Assembly: GCF_014174155.1 (NCBI RefSeq)
Contig: NZ_JABEQM010000007.1
Coordinates: 1 to 64,000 of the forward strand
Direction: 5' to 3'
Length of the DNA: 64,000 nt
Origin: Gluconacetobacter tumulisoli
Lineage (GTDB): Bacteria > Pseudomonadota > Alphaproteobacteria > Acetobacterales > Acetobacteraceae
Positions 18,471 through 26,696 of this stretch are shown piece after piece. Each line of letters begins with the position of its first letter. Position 1 is the first letter of the stretch. A program made the translations under genes and the position numbers. The notes under the pieces were generated by a model, which did no database searches, had not been told where the DNA came from, and saw only the letters and a program-made list of their open reading frames with translations.

Positions 18471-19358
18471 ATGCCGTCACATCATATCGTGCTGCATCTG
18501 GCATCGGACGCCACGGGGCAGACGCTGGATTCCCTTGCCCGCGCCTCGGTCGCGCAGTTCAGCCACGCCGAGGTCACCTACCATCGCTGGAACCTGCTGC
18601 GGACGCGGTCGCAATTGCGGCGCATGCTGGAAGGGATCGCGCAGGATCCGGGGCCGGTCCTGTCATCGGTCGTCGATCCCCGCCTGCGGCACGAGCTGAC
18701 GGCCGGGTGCGCGCATATCGGCGTCCGGCTGATCAATGTGCTGGACCCGGTCACCACCATCCTGCAGGACGAACTGGGCGAGCCCGCCATCGCCCGGCCG
18801 GGCGGCCAGTACGTGATGGACGACGCCTATTTCCGCCGCATCGACGCCATGCATTTCGTCCTGGCCCACGATGACGGGCAGGAGATGGGGGGCCTGGGGC
18901 ATGCCGACGTCGTGCTGGTAGGGGTGTCGCGCGCATCGAAGACCCCGACCTCGTTCTATCTGGCCAATTGCGGGATCAAGGCGGCGAACGTACCGCTGAT
19001 CCCCGACCTGCCGCTGCCCGACGAGCTGGAGCATCTGTCGCGGCCGGTGGTCGGATTGACCATCGATTCCGACGTGCTGATCGGCATCCGGCGGCACCGG
19101 CTGGATTTGATGGCCGACCGGCGGATGGACCTGGTGATGCGCAACAACCCCTATGTCGACCCCGAGCGTGTCGAGGAAGAGGTCCGCTGGGCCCGGCGCC
19201 TGTGCGCCCGCCACGGCTGGCCGCTGGTAGATGTCAGCCAGCGCTCGATCGAGGAAACATCGGCGGCCGTGATGGAATTGATCGCCCAATGGGACGACCG
19301 CCACCGGGACGATCGTCACCGGAATGACCACCATCGGGACGCCCCCCACCGGCCCTGA
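18471..19358 (+). CDS. PPDK regulatory protein (bifunctional kinase/pyrophosphorylase)
   Basis: Members of this DUF299 family use ADP to phosphorylate PPDK on a Thr beside its catalytic His, and reverse this with phosphate. The protein opens with [16 protein letters not shown] and carries the P-loop-like [11 protein letters not shown] at 151-161. The ATG at 18471 starts the conserved region; 18435 is an alternative and neither has a good SD. Its place after ppdK supports PPDK rather than PEP synthase as the target. The C-terminus is unusual: four tandem 15-base units (19296-19355) encode [15 protein letters not shown] and APHRP. Confidence 0.9.
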   Translation: MPSHHIVLHLASDATGQTLDSLARASVAQFSHAEVTYHRWNLLRTRSQLRRMLEGIAQDPGPVLSSVVDPRLRHELTAGCAHIGVRLINVLDPVTTILQDELGEPAIARPGGQYVMDDAYFRRIDAMHFVLAHDDGQEMGGLGHADVVLVGVSRASKTPTSFYLANCGIKAANVPLIPDLPLPDELEHLSRPVVGLTIDSDVLIGIRRHRLDLMADRRMDLVMRNNPYVDPERVEEEVRWARRLCARHGWPLVDVSQRSIEETSAAVMELIAQWDDRHRDDRHRNDHHRDAPHRP

Positions 19359-19512
19359 GCCGGAACCGTTCCGCCGAGCTCGGTGCGGGCCATGCACGGC
19401 GTCCTCAGCCGCCATGTTCCAGGCGCAGGCGCGTTACATATCGATACCGATGCAACCTGAATCGGACCACATGACCCCCTATATTGAACCGCATGGGAAG
19501 GGAGATCCTGTC

Positions 19513-20133
19513 ATGCGGCGATTTCTGGTTCTGGGGGCGGTAGCCCTGATGTTGGGAACGGCGGCCGGAAGTCCGGCCGCCTGGGCACAGCATGGCGGCG
19601 GCGGCCATGGCGGTGGTGGCGGCTGGCATGGCGGCGGTGGTGGCGGCTGGCACGGAGGTGGTGGCGGTGGTGGCTGGCGCGGTGGCGGAGGTGGCTGGCA
19701 CGGCGGTGGCGGCTGGGGTGGAGGAGGCTGGCGTGGGGGTGGCTGGGGATACCGGCCCTATTACGGCGGCTGGGGCTGGGGCGGCTACCCGTATTACGGC
19801 GGCTATTATGGCGGTTGGGGCTGGCCACTGGCCTTCGGCGCCGTCATGGGCATGGCGGCCGGCGCGGCGGCGACCTCGTACGGGTCGTACGATGACGGGT
19901 ATGACGACGGATATGGCGGCGACGATGGGGGATACCCGCCCGGCTATTATCCCGGCACAGCGGCGCCCGGCGCCTATCCGCAGCAACCTTATCAGCCCTA
20001 CCAGCCTTATCAGCCGTATCAGCAGCCCTATGGCGCCGCACCGGCACAGGGGGCGCCGATGCAGTCACCGGTCGTCACCTGCAGCAAGGGTCTGGTCTTC
20101 AACCGCCTGACCGAAAGCTGCGACCGGCCGTGA
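19513..20133 (+). CDS. Glycine/tryptophan/histidine-rich secreted protein
   Basis: A 206-residue protein with a clear signal peptide (RRFLVLGAVALMLGTAAGSPAAWAQ). After it comes a long GGGGWHGGGG-type region with regularly spaced His, Trp and Arg, then a Tyr/Gly stretch. A small-residue segment (FGAVMGMAAGAAATS), an acidic DDGYDDGYGGDDGG patch, a PYQPYQPYQPYQ repeat and a C-terminal CSKGLVFNRLTESC pair of cysteines follow. GGGAAGGGAGA precedes ATG 19513. I do not recognise a characterised family. The His-rich part suggests metal binding, which is inference. A smaller paralogue lies at 23988. Confidence 0.75.
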   Translation: MRRFLVLGAVALMLGTAAGSPAAWAQHGGGGHGGGGGWHGGGGGGWHGGGGGGGWRGGGGGWHGGGGWGGGGWRGGGWGYRPYYGGWGWGGYPYYGGYYGGWGWPLAFGAVMGMAAGAAATSYGSYDDGYDDGYGGDDGGYPPGYYPGTAAPGAYPQQPYQPYQPYQPYQQPYGAAPAQGAPMQSPVVTCSKGLVFNRLTESCDRP

Positions 20134-20270
20134 CGCGGCGTGACGGTCCGAGGCCCGGCAATGGGCTTCGGATCGCCACAACCGTGACATATTATGTTAC
20201 ATGATACGGATCCGGGGCACGGGCGGACAGTTCCGCTCCGCTGTCCGACAATCGGGATTGGATACGAGAG

Positions 20271-20630
20271 ATGATGAGTTTGCGGAAATGCGTCGCGCCC
20301 GGCCTGATGGCCGCCGGCCTGCTGGTGGCGGGTACCGCGACGGATGCGCGGGCCGAACCCGGCGGCTGCCTGAAATACGGCGCGGTCGGCGCGGTTGGTG
20401 GGCATCTGGCCCATCATGGCGTCCTGGGAGCCGCCGGCGGGTGCGCCGCCGGCATGTATACCCGTCACGAATATCGCAAGGGCATCCGCGCGAAAGCCGC
20501 GCTGTATGACAAGGAACACCCCGCCGACCCGAACATGAGCCTGGCGGAACGGTACCGGAACCGCAAGACGGACGAGCAGAAGGCCACCCTGTACGACGCC
20601 GAGCATCCATCCGCCCCGCCGGGACACTGA
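20271..20630 (+). CDS. Small exported protein with glycine-zipper segment
   Basis: The 119-residue product has a signal peptide (cleavage probably after ATDARA). A glycine-zipper-like hydrophobic stretch, GAVGAVGGHLAHHGVLGAAGG, is flanked by two cysteines. The C-terminal half is charged and contains two related copies of KAALYDKEHPADP and KATLYDAEHPSAP. No characterised family is recognised. The GC3 pattern and signal peptide support it as real. Confidence 0.65.
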   Translation: MMSLRKCVAPGLMAAGLLVAGTATDARAEPGGCLKYGAVGAVGGHLAHHGVLGAAGGCAAGMYTRHEYRKGIRAKAALYDKEHPADPNMSLAERYRNRKTDEQKATLYDAEHPSAPPGH

Positions 20631-20652
20631 GGACGCCCGGTCGCTGGGCCCC

Positions 20653-20745
20653 GGGGCGCTGCCCCTGAAACCCGCCAAAGGGCATTACCCTTTGGGAACC
20701 CGGTCGTTCCTATCCATTGATCGGGGGTCAGGGCCCCTGGCCCTG
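20653..20745. repeat. Dispersed palindromic repeat, copy 3
   Basis: GGGGCGCTGCCCC, then CTGAAACCCG, then the stem CCAAAGGG/CCCTTTGG (20675-20695) are followed by GGAACCCGG, ATTGATC and GGTCAGGGCCCCTGGCC. It sits between the exported protein gene and the convergent hemH. Confidence 0.75.
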
Positions 20746-20770
20746 GCCCTGGCATTGTCCGATCGGTTCT

Positions 20771-21808
20771 TCAGGCAGGGTCCAGCCAGCCCGCCAGTTC
20801 CCGCCGCGCCAGGGCTTCCAGCAGGTCGATCGCGGCGGGGGCCGCATTCAGGCAGGGGATCAGGGCGAAATCGGTCCCGCCGGCGGCGATGAATTCGGCA
20901 CGCACCTCGTTGCCGATCTCGTCCAGTGTTTCGATGCAATCGGCCATGAAGCCCGGCATGATCACCGCGACGCGGGTGATGCCCTGCGCCGGCAACGCGC
21001 GCACCAGCGGGGCGGTATAGGGTTCCAGCCAGCGCGCGGGACCGAAGCGCGACTGGTAGGTCAGCGGCATGGTCGTATCGTCCATGCCCAGCGCCCGGCG
21101 CAGGGCGGCGATCGTGCGTTCGCAATCCTGGGGATAATGATCGCCACGGGCCACGTAATCGCGGGGCAGGCCGTGGAACGACGCCACGATCCGTTGCGGG
21201 ACGAAAGGCAGTTCCGCCAGCGTCTGGCGCACCGAACGGGCCAGGGCGTCGATATAAAGCGGATGGTCGGGGAAAGGCGGCACGGTCCGGATGGCCGGCT
21301 GGTTGCGCAACCGCATCAGCGCGCGAAACGCCTGGTCGTTGGCGGTGGCCGTCGTGGTCGCGCTATACTGCGGGTAGAGCGGCAGCAGCAGGATCCTGTC
21401 GCAGCCCCGACGCAGCAGACGGTCGATCCCCGACAGGACCGCCGGATTGCCGTACCGCATGGCCCATTCCACCGCCACGCCGTCGGCCGCCAGCCGTCCG
21501 GCCAGCCCCTCGGCCTGTGCGCGGGTGTGGGTGCGCAGCGGGCTTTCGTTCTGCTGGACATGCCAGATGCGGCGATAGGCGGCGCCCGTCCTGCGCGGGC
21601 GCAGGGTCAGGACGGGGCCCTGGAGGATGGGTTGCCAGATGGCCGGGCTGGCCTCGATGATGCGGCGGTCGGACAGGAACTCCGACAGATAGCGCCGGAT
21701 GGCCTGATAGCCGGTTCCATCGGGGGTGCCGAGGTTCGTCAGCAGGACGCCGATGCGCGACAGGCCGGACGTCGCGGACGCGTCGGGACGGATGGTCAGG
21801 AAGGTCAT
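20771..21808 (-). CDS. hemH: Ferrochelatase
   Basis: HemH inserts Fe2+ into protoporphyrin IX, the last step of haem synthesis. The 345-residue protein has the expected order: IGVLLTNLGTPD, the FLSDRRIIE loop, WAMRYGNP, LLPLYPQYSATTT, the catalytic His in ASFHGLP, then LTYQSRFGPARWLEPYT and the late FMADCIETLDEIG. No [2Fe-2S] cysteine tail is present. No clear SD precedes the ATG at 21808. Confidence 0.95.
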   Translation of the reverse strand: MTFLTIRPDASATSGLSRIGVLLTNLGTPDGTGYQAIRRYLSEFLSDRRIIEASPAIWQPILQGPVLTLRPRRTGAAYRRIWHVQQNESPLRTHTRAQAEGLAGRLAADGVAVEWAMRYGNPAVLSGIDRLLRRGCDRILLLPLYPQYSATTTATANDQAFRALMRLRNQPAIRTVPPFPDHPLYIDALARSVRQTLAELPFVPQRIVASFHGLPRDYVARGDHYPQDCERTIAALRRALGMDDTTMPLTYQSRFGPARWLEPYTAPLVRALPAQGITRVAVIMPGFMADCIETLDEIGNEVRAEFIAAGGTDFALIPCLNAAPAAIDLLEALARRELAGWLDPA

Positions 21809-21917
21809 GGTGTCATTCTGCTACAGGATGGTGCGGTTCCTGGCAAAATGTCCGCATCGACCGCGTGCTCCACCAGCCGCGAGTACCCGGGGAACGCGAA
21901 GAAATCTCGTCTCCGCG

Positions 21918-22058
21918 TCAGCGGCGATCACGCACCCGCACGGGCACCGCGCGGGGCGCGGGCATGGCACGCCAGGCCTGGACCGCGGCACAGCCCATCA
22001 GCACGGAGGCACATACCAGCGGCAGGGATGACGACAGAAAGGCGGCAATGCTGGTCAT
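21918..22058 (-). CDS. Very small membrane protein
   Basis: A 46-residue frame, MTSIAAFLSSSLPLVCASVL onward, is a single hydrophobic segment followed by a basic tail (RAVPVRVRDRR). GGAG lies six bases upstream of the ATG at 22058; a second ATG is immediately before it. It lies upstream of hemH on the same strand. It has no recognised family, and the small size makes the call tentative. Confidence 0.35.
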   Translation of the reverse strand: MTSIAAFLSSSLPLVCASVLMGCAAVQAWRAMPAPRAVPVRVRDRR

Positions 22059-22214
22059 CATGCTCTCCATCCCGATCGGGGACGGTCCCCCGAAGGCTTG
22101 CGCGGCGGAACAGGGCCGCACATTCCAGTGAACCGTGCCGGTTTATGCCCCGTCAACGAAAAAATGACGGGAACCTGCGGCGCATTCCCGACATGGGAAT
22201 GGCCCGGCGCTTCG

Positions 22215-23288
22215 TCAAGTTTCGGCGGGTCCCGCGCGACGAGCGATGTCCAGGCATTTGCGCATCAGCGACGGCAGGGCCAGCCCGTCCAGCTCCCGTT
22301 CCCCGTAGACCAGCCCGCCCCCCATGGCGATGACGTTGGGGAAGCGGTCGATGCGCGCCGCGTACACGTCCACATGCAGGGTGAAGTGGGTGAAGACATG
22401 TGTCACCCGGCCCATGGACGTCCAGGGTGCGGAGGCCAGCGGGGCATGAGAGACCGCATCGGCCATGGTCCAGGCCTGGGCCCGCCAAATGGTGCCCGGC
22501 AGTTCCAGCATGCCGCCCAGCAGGCCCTTGTCCGGCCGGCGGCGCAGCAGGACGTTTCCGGCGGCATCGACCAGGTGGAAATGCGCGCCGTGGCGGACCG
22601 GCTTCGCGCCCTTCGGCGCCTTGGCCGGCAGGGTGGCGGCGATGCCCAGCCGCGCCCCGGTGCAGGCCCCAAGCCATGGGCAGAGCGCGCAGGCCGGGGA
22701 TTTCGGGGTGCAGATCCCCGCCCCCAGATCGAACAGCGCCTGCGCGAAATCGGACGGCCTGGCCCGCGCCTCGGCCCCCTCGCCCAGCGTCGCGGCGCGC
22801 AATGCGACGGCCTTGCGCGCAGCCGGCAGGGGATCGGTCAGGGCGAACAGGCGCGTGGTCACGCGTTCCACATTGCCGTCGACCGGCACGACCGGATGGC
22901 CGAAGGCGATGGCCGCGATGGCCGCCGCGGTATAGGGCCCGACCCCGGGCAGGGCCAGCAGCCCCGCCATGTCGCGGGGGAAGCCCCCGGCGCGGTCCAC
23001 CGCCTGGGCGCAGGCATGCAGGTTACGAGCCCGCGCGTAGTAACCCAGGCCCGCCCACGCGGCCATGACGTCATCCTGGCGCGCGCGCGCCAGGTCCGCG
23101 ACGGTGGGAAAGCGGTCGAGAAAACGATGGAAATATGGGATGACGGCGGCGACGGTCGTCTGCTGCAGCATGATCTCGCTGAGCCAGACGTGATAGGGAT
23201 CAGCGGTCCGGCCGGGCAGGGCCCGCCAGGGCAGCGTCCGGCGGTGACGGTCGTACCAGCGCAGCAGATCGACGGGTAAGGGAGGCAC
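22215..23288 (-). CDS. mutY: A/G-specific adenine DNA glycosylase
   Basis: MutY removes adenine mispaired with 8-oxoguanine. The frame has the helix-hairpin-helix LPGVGPYTAAAI followed by the catalytic Asp in VPVDGNVERV. The [4Fe-4S] ligands are spaced C-x6-C-x2-C-x5-C (CTPKSPACALCPWLGAC). A C-terminal Nudix-like domain carries LLRRRPDKGLLGGMLELPG. The first residues of the family begin at VDLLRWYD, so the start is a GTG at 23288 (357 residues), nine bases from the divergent DUF721 gene. The much longer open frame upstream is only shadow. Confidence 0.93.
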   Translation of the reverse strand: MPPLPVDLLRWYDRHRRTLPWRALPGRTADPYHVWLSEIMLQQTTVAAVIPYFHRFLDRFPTVADLARARQDDVMAAWAGLGYYARARNLHACAQAVDRAGGFPRDMAGLLALPGVGPYTAAAIAAIAFGHPVVPVDGNVERVTTRLFALTDPLPAARKAVALRAATLGEGAEARARPSDFAQALFDLGAGICTPKSPACALCPWLGACTGARLGIAATLPAKAPKGAKPVRHGAHFHLVDAAGNVLLRRRPDKGLLGGMLELPGTIWRAQAWTMADAVSHAPLASAPWTSMGRVTHVFTHFTLHVDVYAARIDRFPNVIAMGGGLVYGERELDGLALPSLMRKCLDIARRAGPAET

Positions 23289-23297
23289 GGTCCGCTT

Positions 23298-23795
23298 ATG
23301 ACGAAGGAACCGACGAACGGCAAGCGCACACGCCCCGCCGCCCCGCCGCCCGAGCCCGCGCGCGCCTGGGCGATGCGCAGCCTGGGCGCGCTGATCCCCA
23401 ACGTCGCCCGCCCCGCCTTCCGCAAGCAATCGCCGGCGGCGGCGCAGATCATCGCGGACTGGGCCGACATCGTGGGACCCGAGCTTGCGCGCGCCACCGT
23501 GCCGCGCCGCCTGTCGGCCGGGGTGCTGACCCTGGGCTGTGCCGGGCCGGTGGCGATGGAATTGCAGCATCTGGCGCCCGCCCTGATCGGACGGATCAAT
23601 CGGGCCTGCGGCCATGACGCGGTGCGGTCGCTGAAGCTGGTGCAGGATCTGGTGCCCCGTCCGGCCCCGGCGGCCCCGCCCCCCCGGCAGGCCCCGCCGC
23701 CGCCCCTCGCCATTCCCGACATGCCCGACGGGCCGCTGAAGGACGCGCTGGCGGCGCTGGGCGCGCGGGTGCGCGAGCGCGCCGGACGGCGTTGA
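23298..23795 (+). CDS. DUF721 (DciA-like) protein
   Basis: The 165-residue protein carries the DUF721 core IIADWADIVGPELARATVP followed by LTLGCAGPVAMELQHLAPALIGRIN. DciA, the characterised member, loads the replicative helicase in bacteria lacking DnaC. The C-terminus is Pro-rich and ends in DGPLKDALAALGARV. It is divergent from mutY with only nine bases between start codons, a pairing common in alphaproteobacteria. Confidence 0.82.
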   Translation: MTKEPTNGKRTRPAAPPPEPARAWAMRSLGALIPNVARPAFRKQSPAAAQIIADWADIVGPELARATVPRRLSAGVLTLGCAGPVAMELQHLAPALIGRINRACGHDAVRSLKLVQDLVPRPAPAAPPPRQAPPPPLAIPDMPDGPLKDALAALGARVRERAGRR

Positions 23796-23987
23796 CGAAA
23801 CGGTTGCGAAGGGAAACATGATGATCGGGTCCTGCCACAAAAAGGCCGGGATCGCGGCGCTTCCTGCGCCGGTATTGACGGGGCATGGGTCGCACAATCC
23901 CGCGAATGTGCGCGGCGGACCGGTTTCCCGGACCGCCCATCCCGCCGAAGATGAGAGATCGGTTTCTTGCTGAAAGGGAGCATTCCG

Positions 23988-24368
23988 ATGCGCAAGATGG
24001 CTTTCCTGCTGGCCTTGTCGCTGGGTGTCGCCGGCACCCTGTCATCGACATCCGCCATGGCGTGGGGCGGACGCGGCGGCTGGGGTGGCGGTGGCTGGCG
24101 TGGCGGCGGCTGGGGATGGCATGGCGGAGGCTGGGGCGGCGGCTGGCGTGGCGGCTGGCGCGGTCCCGGATGGGGCTGGGGCGGCTTCGGCGTCGGCATG
24201 CTGGCCGGGGCGGCGGCCGGCGCGGTGGTGGCGGCGCCGTACTATGGCGGATATCGCTACCGCTATCCGGCTTACGGTTATCCGGCCTACCCCGCTTATC
24301 CGGCGTACCCGGCCTATTCGTATCCGGCGTATGGCGCCCCTTATCCGGGCTATTATCCAGGCTGGTAA
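23988..24368 (+). CDS. Glycine/tryptophan-rich secreted protein, paralogue of 19513
   Basis: A 126-residue protein with signal peptide RKMAFLLALSLGVAGTLSSTSAMA is followed by GGRGGWGGGGWRGGG-type sequence. It also has a glycine-rich hydrophobic segment (FGVGMLAGAAAGAVVAAPYY) and a tail of YPAY repeats. The order of segments matches the larger protein at 19513, without the acidic patch and cysteine end. AAAGGGAG precedes ATG 23988. A strong UUCG terminator follows, so it is a single-gene unit. Cell-surface or matrix role is a guess. Confidence 0.75.
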   Translation: MRKMAFLLALSLGVAGTLSSTSAMAWGGRGGWGGGGWRGGGWGWHGGGWGGGWRGGWRGPGWGWGGFGVGMLAGAAAGAVVAAPYYGGYRYRYPAYGYPAYPAYPAYPAYSYPAYGAPYPGYYPGW

Positions 24369-24393
24369 AGAAAGGTCGGGCGCTGCCCGGACC

Positions 24394-24425
24394 GGCAAGG
24401 GCTTCGGCCCTTGCCTTTCGTTCGT
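24394..24425 (+). terminator. Rho-independent terminator with TTCG tetraloop
   Basis: GGCAAGGGC (24394-24402), loop TTCG and GCCCTTGCC (24407-24415) form a perfect 9-bp stem followed by TTTCGTTCGTTT. It ends the glycine-rich protein gene. Confidence 0.85.
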
Positions 24426-24437
24426 TTACAAAACCCT

Positions 24438-24487
24438 GGGTTTCCAACGGGCAGCGCCCTTTGGTGGGGCAAGGACAGGGCCTTGCC
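24438..24487. repeat. Dispersed palindromic repeat, copy 4 (inverse, divergent)
   Basis: GGGTTTCCAACGGGC pairs imperfectly with GCCCTTTGG and is followed by GGGGCAAGGACAGGGCCTTGCC. It is a diverged member in the same orientation as copies 1 and 7, at the 3' end of trpF. Confidence 0.55.
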
Positions 24488-24493
24488 TTGGCC

Positions 24494-25138
24494 TCACCCG
24501 GCCTGTCGGGCCGCGCGGATGAATCGTGCGACCAGCGCCGGGTCCTTGCGGCCCGGCGCGCTTTCCACGCCCGACGACACGTCGACCGCGGGCGCGCCGC
24601 CCTTGGCGATCGCGTCGGCCACATTGTCGGGGGTCAGCCCCCCGGCCAGGATCCATGGTGCCGGCGCGACCCAACCCCGCGTGATCGTCCATTCTATGGC
24701 GTGGGCATTGCCGCCCGGCCGGTCCGAACCCGCGGGCGGGCGAGATTCGATCACCAGCCCATCCATGGACGTTTCGACAGGGAGATCCCCGGGGGTCGCG
24801 ACGCCATGGGCATGCCAGACCGGCAGGCCGAAGCGGTCGCGGATGGCGTGCGCGCGGGCCTGCGAGGCATAGACCTGCAACCCATCCAGGTCGGTCGCGT
24901 CCAGCACGGCGGCGATGGCGTCGTCATCCGGCGCCACGAACAGGCCGATGCGGCGCGGTCCCCCGGCCGGCACGCGCGCGATCAGCGCCGCCGCCTGCGC
25001 CGGCGTGACATACCGGGGCGAGCGCGCGAAGAACACGAACCCGACCCAGTCCGCGCCATGCGTCACCGCGGCGTCCAGCCCGGCCGGTTCGGTCAGGCCG
25101 CAGATCTTGACGCCGATATACTCCACTGGAAGCTCCAT
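24494..25138 (-). CDS. trpF: Phosphoribosylanthranilate isomerase
   Basis: TrpF catalyses the Amadori rearrangement of phosphoribosylanthranilate in tryptophan synthesis. VKICGLTEPAG carries the catalytic Cys near the N-terminus. GFVFFARSPRYV, ILAGGLTPDNV and the catalytic Asp in AVDVSSGVES are intact. I chose ATG 25138 (214 residues), eight bases past the pyrF stop; a TTG at 25156 overlapping pyrF is possible. trpB/trpA, often next to trpF, are absent here. Confidence 0.93.
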   Translation of the reverse strand: MELPVEYIGVKICGLTEPAGLDAAVTHGADWVGFVFFARSPRYVTPAQAAALIARVPAGGPRRIGLFVAPDDDAIAAVLDATDLDGLQVYASQARAHAIRDRFGLPVWHAHGVATPGDLPVETSMDGLVIESRPPAGSDRPGGNAHAIEWTITRGWVAPAPWILAGGLTPDNVADAIAKGGAPAVDVSSGVESAPGRKDPALVARFIRAARQAG

Positions 25139-25145
25139 GGGACGG

Positions 25146-25868
25146 TCAGCCGGCAAGTTCCGCAGCGATGGCGGCGGCGGCGGCGGCCGGATCGGCGGCG
25201 GTGGTGATCGGACGACCGACGACGATCCAGTCCGCCCCTGCGCGGCTGGCCTCGATGGGGGTCATGATCCGCTTCTGGTCGCCGGCGGCGGTCCCGGCGG
25301 GCCGGATGCCCGGCACCACCAGCACCGGGCGGTCGCCCAGCCGGTCGCGCAGCGGCGCGATTTCGTGCGACGAGCAGACCAGCCCGTCGGCCCCGGCCGC
25401 CATCGCCAGCGTCCCCAGCCGCACCACCTGCCCGCGCGGGGTGTCGGACACCCCGGTTTCGCGCAGGGCCTCGGCATCCATGCTGGTCAGCACCGTGACC
25501 GCCAGCAGGATCGGCCGCGCGTCCACGGGAAAGGCGTCATCCACCGCCGCCCGCGCCGCCGCGATCATCGCATGTCCGCCGGCGGCATGGATCGTCAGCA
25601 TCGCCGGGCGCATCGCCGCCAGGCTGCCGATCGCCGAGGCGACGGTATTGGGAATGTCGTGCAGCTTCAGGTCCAGGAACAGCGGTCGGTCGCCCGCGAC
25701 ATCCCGCACCGCATCCAGCCCGCGGGCATAGGTGAATTCCAGCCCCAGCTTCACGGCATCGGCCCCCGGCCTGACGTCGCTGGCCGCCGTCTGCGCGCGC
25801 CAGGCGCGGGCCTGGTCCGTGTCCTTGGTGTCCAGCGCCACGATCAGGCGCGTGCGCCGCGCGGTCAT
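25146..25868 (-). CDS. pyrF: Orotidine 5'-phosphate decarboxylase
   Basis: PyrF makes UMP from OMP. The 240-residue protein has LIVALDTKD, VKLGLEF, the catalytic DLKLHDIPNTV and VVPGIRPAG, ending in GADWIVVGRPIT. The ATG overlaps the stop of the LapA-like gene as ATGA. trpF follows after seven bases, giving a three-gene operon. Confidence 0.95.
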   Translation of the reverse strand: MTARRTRLIVALDTKDTDQARAWRAQTAASDVRPGADAVKLGLEFTYARGLDAVRDVAGDRPLFLDLKLHDIPNTVASAIGSLAAMRPAMLTIHAAGGHAMIAAARAAVDDAFPVDARPILLAVTVLTSMDAEALRETGVSDTPRGQVVRLGTLAMAAGADGLVCSSHEIAPLRDRLGDRPVLVVPGIRPAGTAAGDQKRIMTPIEASRAGADWIVVGRPITTAADPAAAAAAIAAELAG

Positions 25869-26209
25869 CGCGGCAGCACGTCGCGATAGGGTGCCGCCGG
25901 TGGGGCGGGCGGCGGAACGGCGGGGGGATTGAAGGTTTCGGCCTGCTGGCGGCGCAGTTCGGCGATCTGCTCCTCAAGCGTGCGGATCTGCTGTTCGGCG
26001 CGGCGGGCGCGGCCGCGCTGGCGCAGTTCGGCGAACCACAGCGACAGCGCGCCCAGTGCGAAGAAGAACGCCGCGACGATCAGGGTCAGCACGCCGACCG
26101 ACGATTTCCAGCCCCAGTCCAGGAACCACATCTGGATCGAGTCCTGGTTGCAGGCGCTGAAGACGATCAGCGCCAGCAGGAAGGGAATTGTGATGAGAAG
26201 ACGCAACAT
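25865..26209 (-). CDS. LapA-domain (DUF1049) membrane protein
   Basis: The 114-residue protein has two transmembrane segments (LLITIPFLLALIVFSAC and VGVLTLIVAAFFFALGALSLW). A coiled-coil-like basic stretch (RRAEQQIRTLEEQIAELRRQQ) and a Pro-rich tail follow. This is the architecture of LapA/DUF1049 proteins, which are implicated in envelope lipid assembly. GGAGG precedes ATG 26209, and the stop overlaps pyrF. Confidence 0.8.
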   Translation of the reverse strand: MLRLLITIPFLLALIVFSACNQDSIQMWFLDWGWKSSVGVLTLIVAAFFFALGALSLWFAELRQRGRARRAEQQIRTLEEQIAELRRQQAETFNPPAVPPPAPPAAPYRDVLPR

Positions 26210-26359
26210 GCCTTGCCTCCTACAGTTCCGCATGGCCGGCGGCAAGAAAATCGGCCCCGCGCGCCGCGCGGGACTACCCGCCCCGTCCGGCGCAGATGGG
26301 TCTTGATTCCCGACGGACCGGCGTGGTCTCGTGACAGCAGCCCGAGGCGGAGTTTGCTC

Positions 26360-26650
26360 TTGAGTGAAATCATCGCGTTTCGCGGTACCGCGCGCAAGGA
26401 CGACACGCTCTGGGCGGTCATCGCCTCGGCCGGGCGAACGATGCGGATCGCCGATGTCTATCCCGCCCGCGCCGCCGCGATGGCCGATCGGGACTGGCGC
26501 GAACAGCAGGTGCGGGCCTATGCGCAGTTCCTGCGCCAGACCCGCCAGCCGGCGCCGCGCTACAGCATCGCCCCGATCCGCCGCGCCGACCTGCCCCGGG
26601 CATGGCGGCCGTTACCGGCGCTGGGCTTCCTGCGGGGACAGTTCATCTAG
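26360..26650 (+). CDS. Small hypothetical protein with TTG start
   Basis: A 96-residue frame reads SEIIAFRGTARKDDTLWAVI onward and ends in LPALGFLRGQFI. A GGAG seven bases upstream favours the TTG at 26360; no ATG fits the codon-usage boundary. GC3 bias is strong across the frame. No domain is recognised. It lies alone between the divergent lapA-like gene and the convergent M1 peptidase gene. Confidence 0.5.
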   Translation: MSEIIAFRGTARKDDTLWAVIASAGRTMRIADVYPARAAAMADRDWREQQVRAYAQFLRQTRQPAPRYSIAPIRRADLPRAWRPLPALGFLRGQFI

Positions 26651-26696
26651 GGTCCGGTCACTGGCGTCCGGGCGGGGGAGATCCCCGCGCCCTGCC

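Noticed and set aside
22215-23897. MutY read as a 560-residue protein
   Set aside because: The extra N-terminal part overlaps the divergent DUF721 gene and has no protein-like features; the MutY domain begins just after the GTG at 23288.
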